Below are positions 38,993 to 51,100 of a DNA stretch of 64,000 nt, piece after piece. Source of the DNA: Rhodosalinus sp041365695 (GTDB lineage Bacteria > Pseudomonadota > Alphaproteobacteria > Rhodobacterales > Rhodobacteraceae); assembly GCF_041365695.1 (NCBI RefSeq), contig NZ_JBGFSJ010000003.1, forward strand, positions 62,001 through 126,000. The letters are read 5' to 3'. A program made the translations under genes and the position numbers. The notes below the pieces were generated by a model. It was not told where the DNA came from. It was given only the letters and a program-made list of their open reading frames with translations, and searched no databases. The stretch's first letter is position 1. Every line of letters begins with the position of its first letter.

Positions 38993-39739
38993 ATGACCGA
39001 CACGCCGCGCCAGCCCGCCTTCGTTCTCGTGCGCCCGCAGATGGGCGAGAACATCGGCGCGGCGGCGCGCGGCATGTGGAACTTCGGGCTCGACCGGATG
39101 CGGGTGGTGGACCCGCGCGACGGCTGGCCCAATCCGAAGGCCGCGGCCATGGCGAGCGGGGCGGGGCGGCTTCTGGACGCGGCGCAGGTCTTCGCGGACA
39201 CGCCCGCCGCCATCGCCGACGCTACCCATGTCTACGCCACGACCGCGCGCCCGCGCGACATGACCATCCCCGTGCTCAGCCCCGAACGCGCTATGGCGGA
39301 CGCGCACGACCGCCTCGCCGCGGGCGAACGTGTCGCGATCCTCTTCGGGCCCGAGCGCACCGGGCTCGAGAACGACGACATCGCCCGGGCCAACACGGTC
39401 ATCACGGTGCCCGTGAACCCCGAGTTCCCGAGCCTGAACCTTGCGCAATGCGTGCTGCTGGCCGCCTATGAATGGCGCCGCCAGACCGCCGAGGTGGTGC
39501 ACGAGGCGATCGACACCGGCCGTGGCGGCTGGGCCAGCGCGGGCGAGATGGAGATCCTCGCCCGGCACTGGGAGGACCGGCTCGACGAGGCGGGCTTCTT
39601 CTTCCCAGAACACAAGGCGGAGGGAATGCGCCGGAATCTGCGCAACCTCTGGTCGCGGATGCCGCTGACGCAGGTGGATGTGCGAATCCTGCACGGGGCG
39701 CTGCGGCAGTTGGTCCGGGGGCGGAAGGGGCCGGAGTAG
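38993..39739 (+). CDS. tRNA/rRNA 2'-O-methyltransferase, TrmJ family
   Basis: 248-residue SPOUT-class methyltransferase. The N-terminus FVLVRPQMGENIGAAARGMWNFG and the knot region ILFGPERTGLENDDI with VPVNPEFPSLNLAQCVLLAAYEW are diagnostic of TrmJ, which 2'-O-methylates position 32 of tRNAs. The C-terminal extension (about 165-248) is helical and may mediate dimerisation or RNA binding, as in TrmJ. CCCGGAGCCCC precedes the ATG. Stands before ctaA, with 55 bases between. Confidence 0.9.
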   Translation: MTDTPRQPAFVLVRPQMGENIGAAARGMWNFGLDRMRVVDPRDGWPNPKAAAMASGAGRLLDAAQVFADTPAAIADATHVYATTARPRDMTIPVLSPERAMADAHDRLAAGERVAILFGPERTGLENDDIARANTVITVPVNPEFPSLNLAQCVLLAAYEWRRQTAEVVHEAIDTGRGGWASAGEMEILARHWEDRLDEAGFFFPEHKAEGMRRNLRNLWSRMPLTQVDVRILHGALRQLVRGRKGPE

Positions 39740-39794
39740 CTTGCCCGGAGGGGGTGGGCGACATAGGGTCTCGCGCGGTGTCGAGGAGGCGGGA

Positions 39795-40937
39795 ATGAAC
39801 GAGAAACGCAAGCTCTTCGAGGACGTGGAAGAGGTCGGCCGGCCGGCGGACGCGCCGCGCGGCGGGATGATCGACGCCGGGCGGCGCGGTGCCCGCGGCG
39901 CGGTGCGCGTCTGGCTGATGATCCTCTTCGCGCTGGTGGTGGTGATGATCGCGGTGGGCGGGCTCACCCGGCTCACCGATTCCGGGCTTTCCATCACGGA
40001 GTGGCGGCCCGTGACAGGTGCGCTGCCGCCGATGTCGGCGGAGGACTGGCGGCGGGAATTCGACCTTTACCGGCAGATCCCCGAATACCAGTTGCAGAAC
40101 AAGGGGATGAGCCTTGCAGAGTTCAAGTTCATCTACTGGTGGGAATGGGGCCACCGCCAGCTCGGCCGCTTCATCGGCGTGGTCTGGGCCGCGGGCTTCC
40201 TGGGCCTCCTCGTGACGCGGAGGATGCCGCCGGGCTGGACCGGGCGGCTCTTTCTCCTGGGCGCGCTCGGCGGGCTTCAGGGCGCGATCGGCTGGTGGAT
40301 GGTGGCCTCGGGGCTCGAAGGCAGCATGCTCGACGTGGCGAGCTACCGCCTCGCCACCCATCTGGGCCTCGCCTTCGTGATCCTGGGGCTCATCGCCTGG
40401 TATGTCTTCCGCCTCGGGCGGGAAGAGCGCGACCTGATGCAGGCGCGACGGGCCCGCGAGGGGGCGCTCGCGGGCTGGGGCGCGGCGCTCGGCGCTGTGG
40501 CGTTCCTCCAGATCCTCCTCGGCGCGCTGGTGGCCGGGATCGACGCGGGGCGGAACTACACCGACTGGCCGCTGATGGCGGGCGGTTTCTTCCCGCCCTA
40601 TCCCTTCCAGCTGGAACCGGTCTGGCGGAACTTCTTCGAGGATGACGGGCTCGTGCAGTTCATGCACCGCATGGCGGGTTACGCGCTGTTCCTTCTGGGC
40701 CTCGTCGCGTGGTGGCGGTACCGCCGGTCGGCCAATGCGGCGACGCGGTTTTCCATGAACGCGGTGCTGGCCATCCTGTCCCTGCAGGTCGTCCTCGGAA
40801 TCGTGACGGTGATCTACGGGGCGCCCTGGCATCTCGCCATCGTTCACCAGTTCGGCGCGGTGGTGCTCTGGGTGCTGATCCTGCGGGCGCGCTTCATGGC
40901 GCTCTACCCGGTGGCGCAGTCGGTGCGCGCGGCATGA
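39795..40937 (+). CDS. ctaA: haem A synthase (COX15/CtaA)
   Basis: Polytopic inner-membrane monooxygenase converting haem O to haem A for aa3-type cytochrome oxidase. 380 residues, with eight predicted helices starting near residue 38 (VWLMILFALVVVMIAVGGLTRLT). Haem-ligand histidines are recognisable in WWEWGHRQLGR, YRLATHLGLAF, QFMHRMAGY and AIVHQFGAV. The segment TDSGLSITEWRPVTGALPP is characteristic of the alphaproteobacterial (type 2) COX15. GAGGAGGCGG precedes the ATG. ATGA overlap with the M32 peptidase gene. hemB, earlier in haem synthesis, lies 6 kb away. Confidence 0.97.
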   Translation: MNEKRKLFEDVEEVGRPADAPRGGMIDAGRRGARGAVRVWLMILFALVVVMIAVGGLTRLTDSGLSITEWRPVTGALPPMSAEDWRREFDLYRQIPEYQLQNKGMSLAEFKFIYWWEWGHRQLGRFIGVVWAAGFLGLLVTRRMPPGWTGRLFLLGALGGLQGAIGWWMVASGLEGSMLDVASYRLATHLGLAFVILGLIAWYVFRLGREERDLMQARRAREGALAGWGAALGAVAFLQILLGALVAGIDAGRNYTDWPLMAGGFFPPYPFQLEPVWRNFFEDDGLVQFMHRMAGYALFLLGLVAWWRYRRSANAATRFSMNAVLAILSLQVVLGIVTVIYGAPWHLAIVHQFGAVVLWVLILRARFMALYPVAQSVRAA

Positions 40938-42403
40938 CCGCCTTCGAGAGTCTGATGGCCCACGCCCGGCGCACCGCGGCGCTGGAGCAGGTGGCCGGCC
41001 GCCTCGGCTGGGACCAGGAGACGGTGATGCCGCGCGGCGCGGTCGAGCAGCGCGCCGAGGAGATGGGCGCTATGGAGGCGGTGCTGCACGCCCGGCGGGC
41101 CGATCCGCGGGTGGGCGCGTGGCTCGCCGAGGCCGAGCCGCCCGACGCCGCCGGCGCGGCGCAGCTTCGCCTGATCCGCCGCGCCCACGAGCGCGCGGTC
41201 AAGGTGCCCGAAGATCTCGCCGCCGAGATCGCACGGGTGACGAGCCGCGCCCAGGGCATCTGGGCCGCCGCGCGCGCCGCCGACGATCCGGCCGGGTTCC
41301 TGCCCGTGCTCGCGGAGGTGGTGCGGCTGCGGCGGGAGGAGGGCGCGGCGCTCGCGGGCGCGGGCGACCCCTACGAGGCGCTGTTGCAGGACTACGAATC
41401 CGGCGCGCGCGTGGCGGAACTTCGGGCCATGTTCGAGGCCATGCGCCCGCGCCTCGCCACCCTTCGCGCGGCGGTGCTGGAGCGCCCCGCGCCGCCCGCG
41501 CTTTCGGGGCGCTTCGACGCGGCGCACCAGCGCGCGCTGGCCGAGGAACTCGCGCGGGCCTTCGGCTACGACCTGGCGCGGGGGCGGATCGACACGGCGG
41601 TGCATCCCTTCAGCTCCGGCTCGGGCGCGGACGTGCGCATCACCACGCGCACCGATCCCGCCGACCCTTTCAACTGCCTCTATTCCACCATCCACGAGGT
41701 GGGCCACGCCACCTACGAGCAGCGGATCGACCCGGCGCTCGCGCTCACGCCGGCGGGGCAGGGCGTCTCCATGGGCGTGCACGAAAGCCAGAGCCGCATC
41801 TACGAGAACCAGCTCGGCCGCTCGCGCGCCTTCACCGGCTGGCTTTTCGCGCGGATGCGCGAGGCCTTCGGGGAGGTCGGCGTGCCGGACGCGGAGGCGT
41901 TCCACGCCACCGTCAACCGCGTCCATCCGGGTTTCATCCGGACCGAGGCGGACGAACTGCACTACAACCTGCACATCCTGATGCGCTTCGATCTGGAGCG
42001 CGCGCTGATCGCGGGCGATCTTTCCGTGGCCGACCTTGAAGGCGCGTGGGACGATCGGTTCGCCGCCGATTTCGGCCAGCAGGTGACGCGGCCCTCGGAG
42101 GGCTTCCTGCAGGACGTGCACTGGTCGGTGGGCCTCTTCGGCTACTTCCCGACCTACACGCTGGGCAATGTCTATGCCGGGTGCCTGCACGCGGCGATAC
42201 GGCGGGATCTGCCGGCGCTCGACGAGGATCTCGCCCGGGGCGACCCGTCGGCCGCGACCGCTTGGCTCGCCGAGCGGGTGCAGCGCCACGGCGGCGTGCT
42301 GGAACCGCGCGACCTCATCATGCGCGCGACCGGCGAGCCGCCCTCCGAGGCGCCCCTCATGGACTATCTCGAAACGAAATTCGGCGCGCTTTACGGGCTT
42401 TGA
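40934..42403 (+). CDS. M32-family metallocarboxypeptidase
   Basis: 489-residue zinc carboxypeptidase of the Taq type, removing C-terminal residues from peptides in the cytoplasm. The zinc motif HEVGH is at residues 254-258 (STIHEVGHATYEQ), with the M32-specific GVHESQSRIYENQLG carrying the third ligand Glu, HPGFIRTEADELHYNLHI, and VGLFGYFPTYTLGN, all standard for the family. Translation is coupled to ctaA by the ATGA overlap, without obvious metabolic link. Convergent with gyrA over a 43-base gap. Confidence 0.95.
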   Translation: MTAFESLMAHARRTAALEQVAGRLGWDQETVMPRGAVEQRAEEMGAMEAVLHARRADPRVGAWLAEAEPPDAAGAAQLRLIRRAHERAVKVPEDLAAEIARVTSRAQGIWAAARAADDPAGFLPVLAEVVRLRREEGAALAGAGDPYEALLQDYESGARVAELRAMFEAMRPRLATLRAAVLERPAPPALSGRFDAAHQRALAEELARAFGYDLARGRIDTAVHPFSSGSGADVRITTRTDPADPFNCLYSTIHEVGHATYEQRIDPALALTPAGQGVSMGVHESQSRIYENQLGRSRAFTGWLFARMREAFGEVGVPDAEAFHATVNRVHPGFIRTEADELHYNLHILMRFDLERALIAGDLSVADLEGAWDDRFAADFGQQVTRPSEGFLQDVHWSVGLFGYFPTYTLGNVYAGCLHAAIRRDLPALDEDLARGDPSAATAWLAERVQRHGGVLEPRDLIMRATGEPPSEAPLMDYLETKFGALYGL

Positions 42404-42446
42404 GGCGCGCCGGATCTGGCGCCGCGACGACGCGGGCGAGGGATCC

Positions 42447-45179
<2,733 letters not shown>

Positions 45180-45223
45180 GTGTTCTGCCTGCTCTTGTCG
45201 AAGCCCGGTGCGCTGTCGCCGAA

Positions 45224-45253
45224 CTTATAGCACCGCCCGCGGGCGGGGCGCAA
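45224..45253 (-). promoter_or_regulatory. probable gyrA promoter
   Basis: Minus-strand TTGCGC (45253-45248), 18-base spacer of pure G/C, TATAAG (45229-45224). A GC-rich spacer and discriminator are common in supercoiling-sensitive gyrase promoters; inference only. Confidence 0.55.
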
Positions 45254-45271
45254 TCGACGCCCTCTCCGCGG

Positions 45272-45302
45272 TGTTGGCAGCACGGTGCGAAGGCTGCCAA
45301 CA
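45272..45302. repeat. perfect 10-base inverted repeat upstream of gyrA
   Basis: TGTTGGCAGC (45272-45281) and GCTGCCAACA (45293-45302) around 11 bases, between gyrA and usg and upstream of the gyrA -35. On the plus strand it is followed by TGCTGTTTTC, weakly terminator-like, but no plus-strand gene precedes it. It could be an operator or the end of a small RNA. Confidence 0.5.
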
Positions 45303-45370
45303 TGCTGTTTTCGTTGAAAAGTAATCACGATTCGGCATCCTGTTCGGACCAGCAGGCCAGGAGGATGCGA

Positions 45371-45637
45371 ATGGAGCGCGAAACCGAACTCATGCTGAAG
45401 GGCTACGGGCTGACGACAGCGGAACTCTTCTACCGGATGCCGGACTACAGGAGCGTCCTCAACAGTTTCATCTGGCAGGATTACGACCTCGCGCCGGATC
45501 ATCCGCGCCTCTTCGATTTCATTGAATTCTGGCAGACCGAGATCGAGGGTCCGCTCCATTCGGTGCGTTTCACCCACCGCAAGATGATCGCGCCGGGCGA
45601 GTGGCGCAGCGTGGTGGGCGAATTCACGCTGCACTAG
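45371..45637 (+). CDS. Usg-family protein
   Basis: 88-residue protein of the usg family, first described as an unidentified reading frame linked to trp genes in alphaproteobacteria and sometimes labelled as a possible phosphoribosylanthranilate isomerase subunit, which is unproven. Typical stretches are LMLKGYGLTTAELFYRMPDY, WQDYDLAPDHPRLFDFIEFW and GPLHSVRFTHRKMIAPGEWR. The ATG used has AGGAGG 6 bases before it; an ATG 6 bases upstream abuts the ribosome site and is unlikely. No trp gene is nearby. The family is well conserved, but its function is unknown. Confidence 0.88.
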   Translation: MERETELMLKGYGLTTAELFYRMPDYRSVLNSFIWQDYDLAPDHPRLFDFIEFWQTEIEGPLHSVRFTHRKMIAPGEWRSVVGEFTLH

Positions 45638-45679
45638 CCGGGTGCTGCGGCGCGCCCGGGCGGCGGGCGCGCCGGTCGC

Positions 45680-46231
45680 TCACGGGATGATGCGCGTGTA
45701 CTTGGTGCCCTCGATCGTGGCGCCGACGCGCACCCCGGCCTGGCCGAAGACCACCGCGATCACCGGCGAGATCGAGGTCGTCGTCTCGGCCTTGAGCGCC
45801 TCTCCGATATTGTTGAAGACGTATTCGACGTCGGCGCCCGCCGCCCAGCCCGGGCTCGTGCGGAATTCCCGGAGCGCGTCTTCGGTCATGAAGAACAGCA
45901 CGTGGGAATATTGCTGGCCGCCGATCTGCGGGCCGATGCTGGCGCGGGTGGCCGAGTAGTAGTCCACCGTCACGCCGCCCACGCGAAGCGCGCCGCGCCC
46001 GTAGGCCCCGCCGAAGCCGAGACCGGCCTCGGTCACGACCGGCATGACCAGCATGCCCACCGACTTGTCGGCCAGCTGGCGGGTTCCGGGGAAATCGGCG
46101 TACATCCGGGCCAGCGTGGCGTCCACGCGGGCGTCGAGGCGCTGCGCGCCGTCACCGCCGATACCGTTCGAGCATCCCGCGGCGAGCGCGAGAGCCGAGA
46201 CGGCGAAGGCGCGTCGGGTCATGAGTGTCAT
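45680..46231 (-). CDS. SYLF/YSC84-domain lipoprotein
   Basis: 183-residue exported protein. The N-terminus RRAFAVSALALAAGCS contains a lipobox, so it is probably lipidated on the Cys. The rest is a SYLF (YSC84) domain: LADKSVGMLVMPVVTEAGLGFGGAYGRGALRV, YYSATRASIGPQIGGQ and a glycine-rich C-terminal part. In eukaryotes this domain binds phosphoinositides and actin; bacterial function is unknown. Two start codons 9 bases apart are possible; the first is better placed. Its promoter (GTGACA-N17-TATAAA) is clear, and a CCGGTTC/GAACCGG hairpin lies in the leader. Confidence 0.85.
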   Translation of the reverse strand: MTLMTRRAFAVSALALAAGCSNGIGGDGAQRLDARVDATLARMYADFPGTRQLADKSVGMLVMPVVTEAGLGFGGAYGRGALRVGGVTVDYYSATRASIGPQIGGQQYSHVLFFMTEDALREFRTSPGWAAGADVEYVFNNIGEALKAETTTSISPVIAVVFGQAGVRVGATIEGTKYTRIIP

Positions 46232-46292
46232 CTGTCTGCCTGTTCCTTGCCTGAGCCTGGCCGGTTCTTGTGGTCGAACCGGTTACGGCTAC

Positions 46293-46321
46293 TTTATACG
46301 GTGTCCCGGGGCGCGTGTCAC
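46293..46321 (-). promoter_or_regulatory. probable promoter of the SYLF lipoprotein gene
   Basis: Minus-strand GTGACA (46321-46316), 17-base spacer, TATAAA (46298-46293), 62 bases before the ATG. The transcribed leader would contain the inverted repeat CCGGTTC (46261-46267)/GAACCGG (46276-46282). Confidence 0.55.
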
Positions 46322-46369
46322 CCTGCAACCGTCCGCTCGGCGGGGCTTCGCTCGCCGGACCGCGCGGCC

Positions 46370-47371
46370 TCACCCCTCGCGCAGCGCGCGCGCTGCACGC
46401 GGGGCGAAATAGGTGAGAATGCCGTCGCAGCCCGCGCGCTTGAACGCCAGCAGGCTTTCCAGCATCACGCGCTCGCCGTCGACCCAGCCGTTGCGGGCGG
46501 CCGCCTCGATCATCGCGTATTCGCCCGACACCTGGTAGGCGAAGGTCGGCGCGCCGAAGCCGTCCTTCACGCGGCGGCAGATGTCGAGATACGGCATGCC
46601 GGGCTTCACCATCACCGCGTCCGCCCCTTCCGACAGGTCGCGCGTCACGAGCCGCAGCGCCTCGTCCGAATTGCCGGGATCCATCTGGTAGGTCTTCTTG
46701 TCGCCCTTGAGCGCGCCCGAGGCGCCGACCGCGTCGCGGAAGGGACCATAGAAGGCCGAGGCGTATTTCGCCGCGTAGCTCATCAGCATCACGTCGTGGT
46801 GGCCCTCCGCCTCGAGCGCGTCGCGCAACGCGCCGATGCGCCCGTCCATCATGTCGGAGGGGCCGATGATGTCGGCGCCGGCCTCGGCCTGCGAAAGCGC
46901 CTGGCGCACCAGCGCCTCGACCGTCTCGTCGTTGACGACCCGGCCCGCGTGCACGAAGCCGTCATGGCCGTCGATGTTGTATGGGTCGAGCGCCACGTCG
47001 GTCATCACCGCGATGCCGGGAACCTCGGCCTTAATCGCGCGCGTGGCCCGGTTCGACAGGTTTTCCGGATTCCAGGCCTCGGCGCAGTCCTTCGTCTTCC
47101 TGTCCGGGTCGGTGTAGGGAAAAAGGCAGATCGCGGGGATGCCCAGCGCGTGTGCCTCCGCCGCCGCCTCCACCACCCGGTCCACGCTGCGCCGGAAGAC
47201 GCCGGGCATAGATGGCACCTCTTCCTCCACGCCCTCGCCATCGCGCAGGAAGACCGGCCAGATGAGATCGTCGGCCGTGAGCGTCGTCTCCCGCGTCAGC
47301 GCGCGGGTCGCGGCGCGGGCCCGGCTGCGACGGAAACGCGTGGCGGGGAAGGGGGCCTGGATGGGCTGCAT
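46370..47371 (-). CDS. hemB: delta-aminolevulinic acid dehydratase (porphobilinogen synthase)
   Basis: Condenses two 5-aminolevulinate molecules to porphobilinogen, feeding haem, bacteriochlorophyll and cobalamin synthesis. 333 residues. Both Schiff-base lysines are visible: K202 in MSYAAKYASAFYGPFR and K256 in AVMVKPGMPYL. The cysteine zinc site (DxCxCxYTxHGHCG) of zinc-type enzymes is absent; TDVALDPYNIDGHDG has Asp/Gly there, so this is a magnesium-dependent type, as known for Rhodobacter and plants. Start at MQPIQAPFP. The gene stands alone; ctaA lies 6 kb away. Confidence 0.97.
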   Translation of the reverse strand: MQPIQAPFPATRFRRSRARAATRALTRETTLTADDLIWPVFLRDGEGVEEEVPSMPGVFRRSVDRVVEAAAEAHALGIPAICLFPYTDPDRKTKDCAEAWNPENLSNRATRAIKAEVPGIAVMTDVALDPYNIDGHDGFVHAGRVVNDETVEALVRQALSQAEAGADIIGPSDMMDGRIGALRDALEAEGHHDVMLMSYAAKYASAFYGPFRDAVGASGALKGDKKTYQMDPGNSDEALRLVTRDLSEGADAVMVKPGMPYLDICRRVKDGFGAPTFAYQVSGEYAMIEAAARNGWVDGERVMLESLLAFKRAGCDGILTYFAPRAARALREG

Positions 47372-47526
47372 GGGCGGGCCTTTCGGAACGGGAACCTCCC
47401 CGCGGGTGTACCGCGCAGGCCGCGCTTGTCCAGCCCCCCCCTCGCGCGTCCTGCGCCCGGGCTATGGGCAAGCGCCGCGTGGCAGGTTAAGGGGGCTTCA
47501 CGACGAACGACGCGGGGCCCGACGCT

Positions 47527-48054
47527 GTGGATTGGCATCTTGTGGTTTTCGAAGTGATCGACATGCGATCGTTCTCGAACCTGTGGTACTGGATCGCGCT
47601 TGCGGTGGTCTGGTCCTCGGCCAGTCACTGGGTGCTGGGCGTGCCCTTCGACATGGTTGCCCGTGCCCGTCGCCATGGCGGCCGGGCTGAGGCAGACCTG
47701 CACGACCTGGTGCGCATCAACTGCGACCGGATGCTCCACATCGTGCATGTGGCGGGTCTGTGGCTCACGATGCTCGTCTTCTTCCTGCTCACCGGGCTGA
47801 TCGTGATGGGCTTCGGTTACGGGATCGAGTTCGCCCAGGCCACGTTCCTTCTGGTGACGCCGCTGGGGTTCGTCTGGCTTCTGGGCCTGCGGGCCGCAGG
47901 CCAGATCCGGCGGGACGGCCTGAAGGGAGAGGCGCTGCGCCGCAAGCTGCGCGTCCTGCGTTTCTGGACGCAGGTGATCGGCCTGCTGTCGATCTTCGTC
48001 ACCTCGCTCTGGGGCATGTATCAGAATATCGCGATCGGTGCCTTGCCCTACTGA
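47527..48054 (+). CDS. conserved membrane protein, four hydrophobic segments
   Basis: 175-residue integral membrane protein. Hydrophobic segments lie at about 17-35 (FSNLWYWIALAVVWSSA), 76-98, 103-122 and 148-166. WYWIALAVVWSSASHWVLGVPFDMV is striking and I recall it in many Rhodobacterales proteins, some labelled component of the SufBCD complex, a label I cannot justify from this sequence. The start is GTG (MDWHLVV); an ATG twelve codons in is an alternative. It precedes mfd by 60 bases. Function unknown. Confidence 0.75.
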   Translation: MDWHLVVFEVIDMRSFSNLWYWIALAVVWSSASHWVLGVPFDMVARARRHGGRAEADLHDLVRINCDRMLHIVHVAGLWLTMLVFFLLTGLIVMGFGYGIEFAQATFLLVTPLGFVWLLGLRAAGQIRRDGLKGEALRRKLRVLRFWTQVIGLLSIFVTSLWGMYQNIAIGALPY

Positions 48055-48114
48055 CGGTGGCCCCGGCGCTTGCGTCTTGACGAGGCGATGCGCGCGCGAC
48101 AGATGAGGCGTCTC

Positions 48115-51100
48115 ATGACAGACCCCCGCACGATCACGATGGGCGGCGCGCCCGAAGGCTACGACGCCAGGCTGCTTCTGCGCGAGGTCGCGCGCGCCGA
48201 GGGGCCCGTGATCCATGTCGCGCGCGACGACAAGCGCATGGCCGCCACCGAGGCCGCGCTCGCCTTCTTCGATCCGGGAATTCCGGTGCTGCGCTTTCCG
48301 GCCTGGGATTGCCTGCCCTATGACCGGGTGTCGCCCAACCCCGACATCTCGGCCGCGCGGATGGCGACACTCGCCGCGCTCGTGCACGGTGCGCCCTCGC
48401 GCTTCGTGCTCTTGACCACGATGAGTTCGGCCACCCAGTTTCTGCCGCCCCGCGAGGTGCTGCGCGAGGCCGCCTTCACCGCGCTGGTCGGCCACCGCCT
48501 CGACGAGGCGGCGCTGCGGGGCTTTCTCGCGCGGATGGGTTTCGCGCAGGCGCCCACCGTGACCGAACCGGGCGACTACGCGATCCGCGGCGGCATCATC
48601 GACATCTATCCGCCCGGCGAGGGCGGGCCGGTGCGCCTCGACCTCTTCGGCGACGTTCTCGACGGGGCGCGCCGGTTCGACCCGGCAAGCCAGCGGACCA
48701 CCGAAGCGCTGGAGCGGGTGGAACTCGCCCCAGTCTCCGAGGTGATCCTGGACGAGGCGTCGATCCTGCGGTTCCGCCAGAATTACCGGATCGAGTTCGG
48801 CGCGGCGGGCAGCGACGATCCGCTCTACGAGGCGGTGAGCGCGGGGCGCAAGCACCAGGGCGCCGAACACTGGCTGCCGCTGTTCCACGAGAGGCTGGAG
48901 ACGCTTTTCGACTATCTGCCGTGCGCGCCGGTGACGCTCGACGACCAGACCCGTCCGGCGCACCTGGCGCGATGGGAGGGCATCGTCGACCAGTACGAGG
49001 CGCGCCGCGAGGCCATGAGCCAGAAGGGCCGCATCGACACCGTCTACAAGCCCGTCCCGCCGGGAGAGCTCTACCTCGACGAGGCGGCGCTCGACACGGC
49101 GCTCGACGACCGGCGGGTGGTGCAGTTCTCCCCGCTTCCGCGGGCGTCCGGCCCGGGCATCGTGGACGCAGGCGGCCGGATCGGGCGTAGCTTCACGCCC
49201 GAACGACAAAACGAGAAGGTGAACCTTTTCAGTGTTCTGGCCGATCATATTCGCGCCAAGATGCAGGATGGCCCGGTGCTCGTCGCGTCCTATTCCGAAG
49301 GCGCGCGCGAACGGCTTTCCGGGCTTCTGGAGGACGAGGGCCTCGTGGGGGCCGTGCCCGTCACCGACGCCTCGCGCCTTGGCAAGACGGGCCTGCACCT
49401 GGCCGTCTGGCCGCTCGAGCAGGGGTTCGAGACGACCGACATGACCGTGATCGCCGAGCAGGACGTGCTGGGCGACAGGCTGATCCGCGCCCCGAAGAAG
49501 CGCCGCCGCGCAGAGAATTTCCTGACCGAGGCGCAATCGCTTTCGCCGGGCGATCTGGTGGTCCATGTGGAGCATGGGATCGGGCGCTACATGGGCCTCG
49601 AGGTGATCACCGCGGCGGGCGCCGCGCATGAGTGCCTGCGCCTGGAATACGCCGAGGGCGCCAAGCTCTACCTGCCGGTCGAGAACATCGAGCTTCTGAG
49701 CCGCTACGGCCACGAGGAAGGGCTTCTCGACAAGCTGGGCGGCGGCGCGTGGCAGGCCAAGAAGGCGCGGCTCAAGGAACGCATCCGCGAGATGGCCGAC
49801 CGGCTCATCCGCGTGGCGGCCGAGCGTGCGCTGCGCAAGGCGCCGGTGCTCGACCCGCCGCCCCACGCCTGGGAGGAGTTCTCGGCGCGCTTTCCCTACC
49901 AGGAAACCGACGACCAGCTTTCCGCCATCGAGGCGGTGCTCGACGACATGACCTCCGGCCATCCGATGGACCGGCTGATCTGCGGCGACGTGGGCTTCGG
50001 CAAGACCGAGGTGGCGATGCGCGCGGCCTTCGTGGCGGCCATGTCGGGCGTGCAGGTCGCGGTGATCGCGCCCACCACGCTGCTGGCCCGCCAGCATGCG
50101 CAAAGCTTCCGCGAGCGGTTCCGCGGCTTTCCGCTGGAGGTGCGCGCGCTCTCGCGCTTCGTGTCGCAGAAGGACGCGGCCGCCACGCGCGAGGGGCTTG
50201 CCAAGGGCACGGTGGACATCGTGGTGGGTACCCACGCCCTGCTGGCCAAGAGCGTGCGGTTCCGGAACCTCGGTCTCCTCGTCATCGACGAGGAGCAGCA
50301 TTTCGGCGTCTCTCACAAGGAGCGGCTGAAGCAATTGCGCTCGGACGTGCATGTGCTCACGCTCACCGCGACGCCGATCCCGCGCACGCTGCAACTGTCG
50401 CTTTCGGGTGTGCGGGATCTCAGCATCATCGGGACCCCGCCCGTCGACCGGCTGGCGATTCGCACCTATGTGAGCGAGTTCGACGCGGTGACGGTGCGCG
50501 AGGCGCTTCTGCGCGAGCATTACCGCGGCGGGCAAAGCTTCTTCGTGGTGCCGCGCATCAAGGACCTGCCCGAGATGGAGGCGTTCCTTCAGGAGCAGGT
50601 GCCGGAGGTAAGCTACGTCATAGCCCACGGCCAGATGGCCGCCGGCGAGCTCGACGACCGGATGAACGCCTTCTACGACGGCAAGTACGACGTGCTGCTG
50701 GCCACCACGATCGTGGAATCCGGCCTCGACATCCCCACGGCCAACACGATGGTGGTGTGGCGCGCGGACCTCTTCGGACTCGCGCAGCTCTACCAGATCC
50801 GGGGGCGGGTGGGGCGTGCCAAGACGCGCGCCTATGCCTACCTCACCACCAAGCCGCGCGCGCCGCTCACGCCCGCCGCGGAGAAGCGACTGAGGGTGCT
50901 GGGCAGCCTCGACACGCTCGGCGCGGGCTTCACGCTGGCAAGCCAGGATCTCGACATCCGCGGCGCGGGCAATCTTCTGGGCGAAGAGCAGTCCGGGCAG
51001 ATGCGCGATGTGGGCTACGAACTCTACCAGACCATGCTGGAGGAGGCGATCGCCAAGATCCGCGCGGGCGAGATGGAAGGCCTTTCGGAGGCCGATGAGC

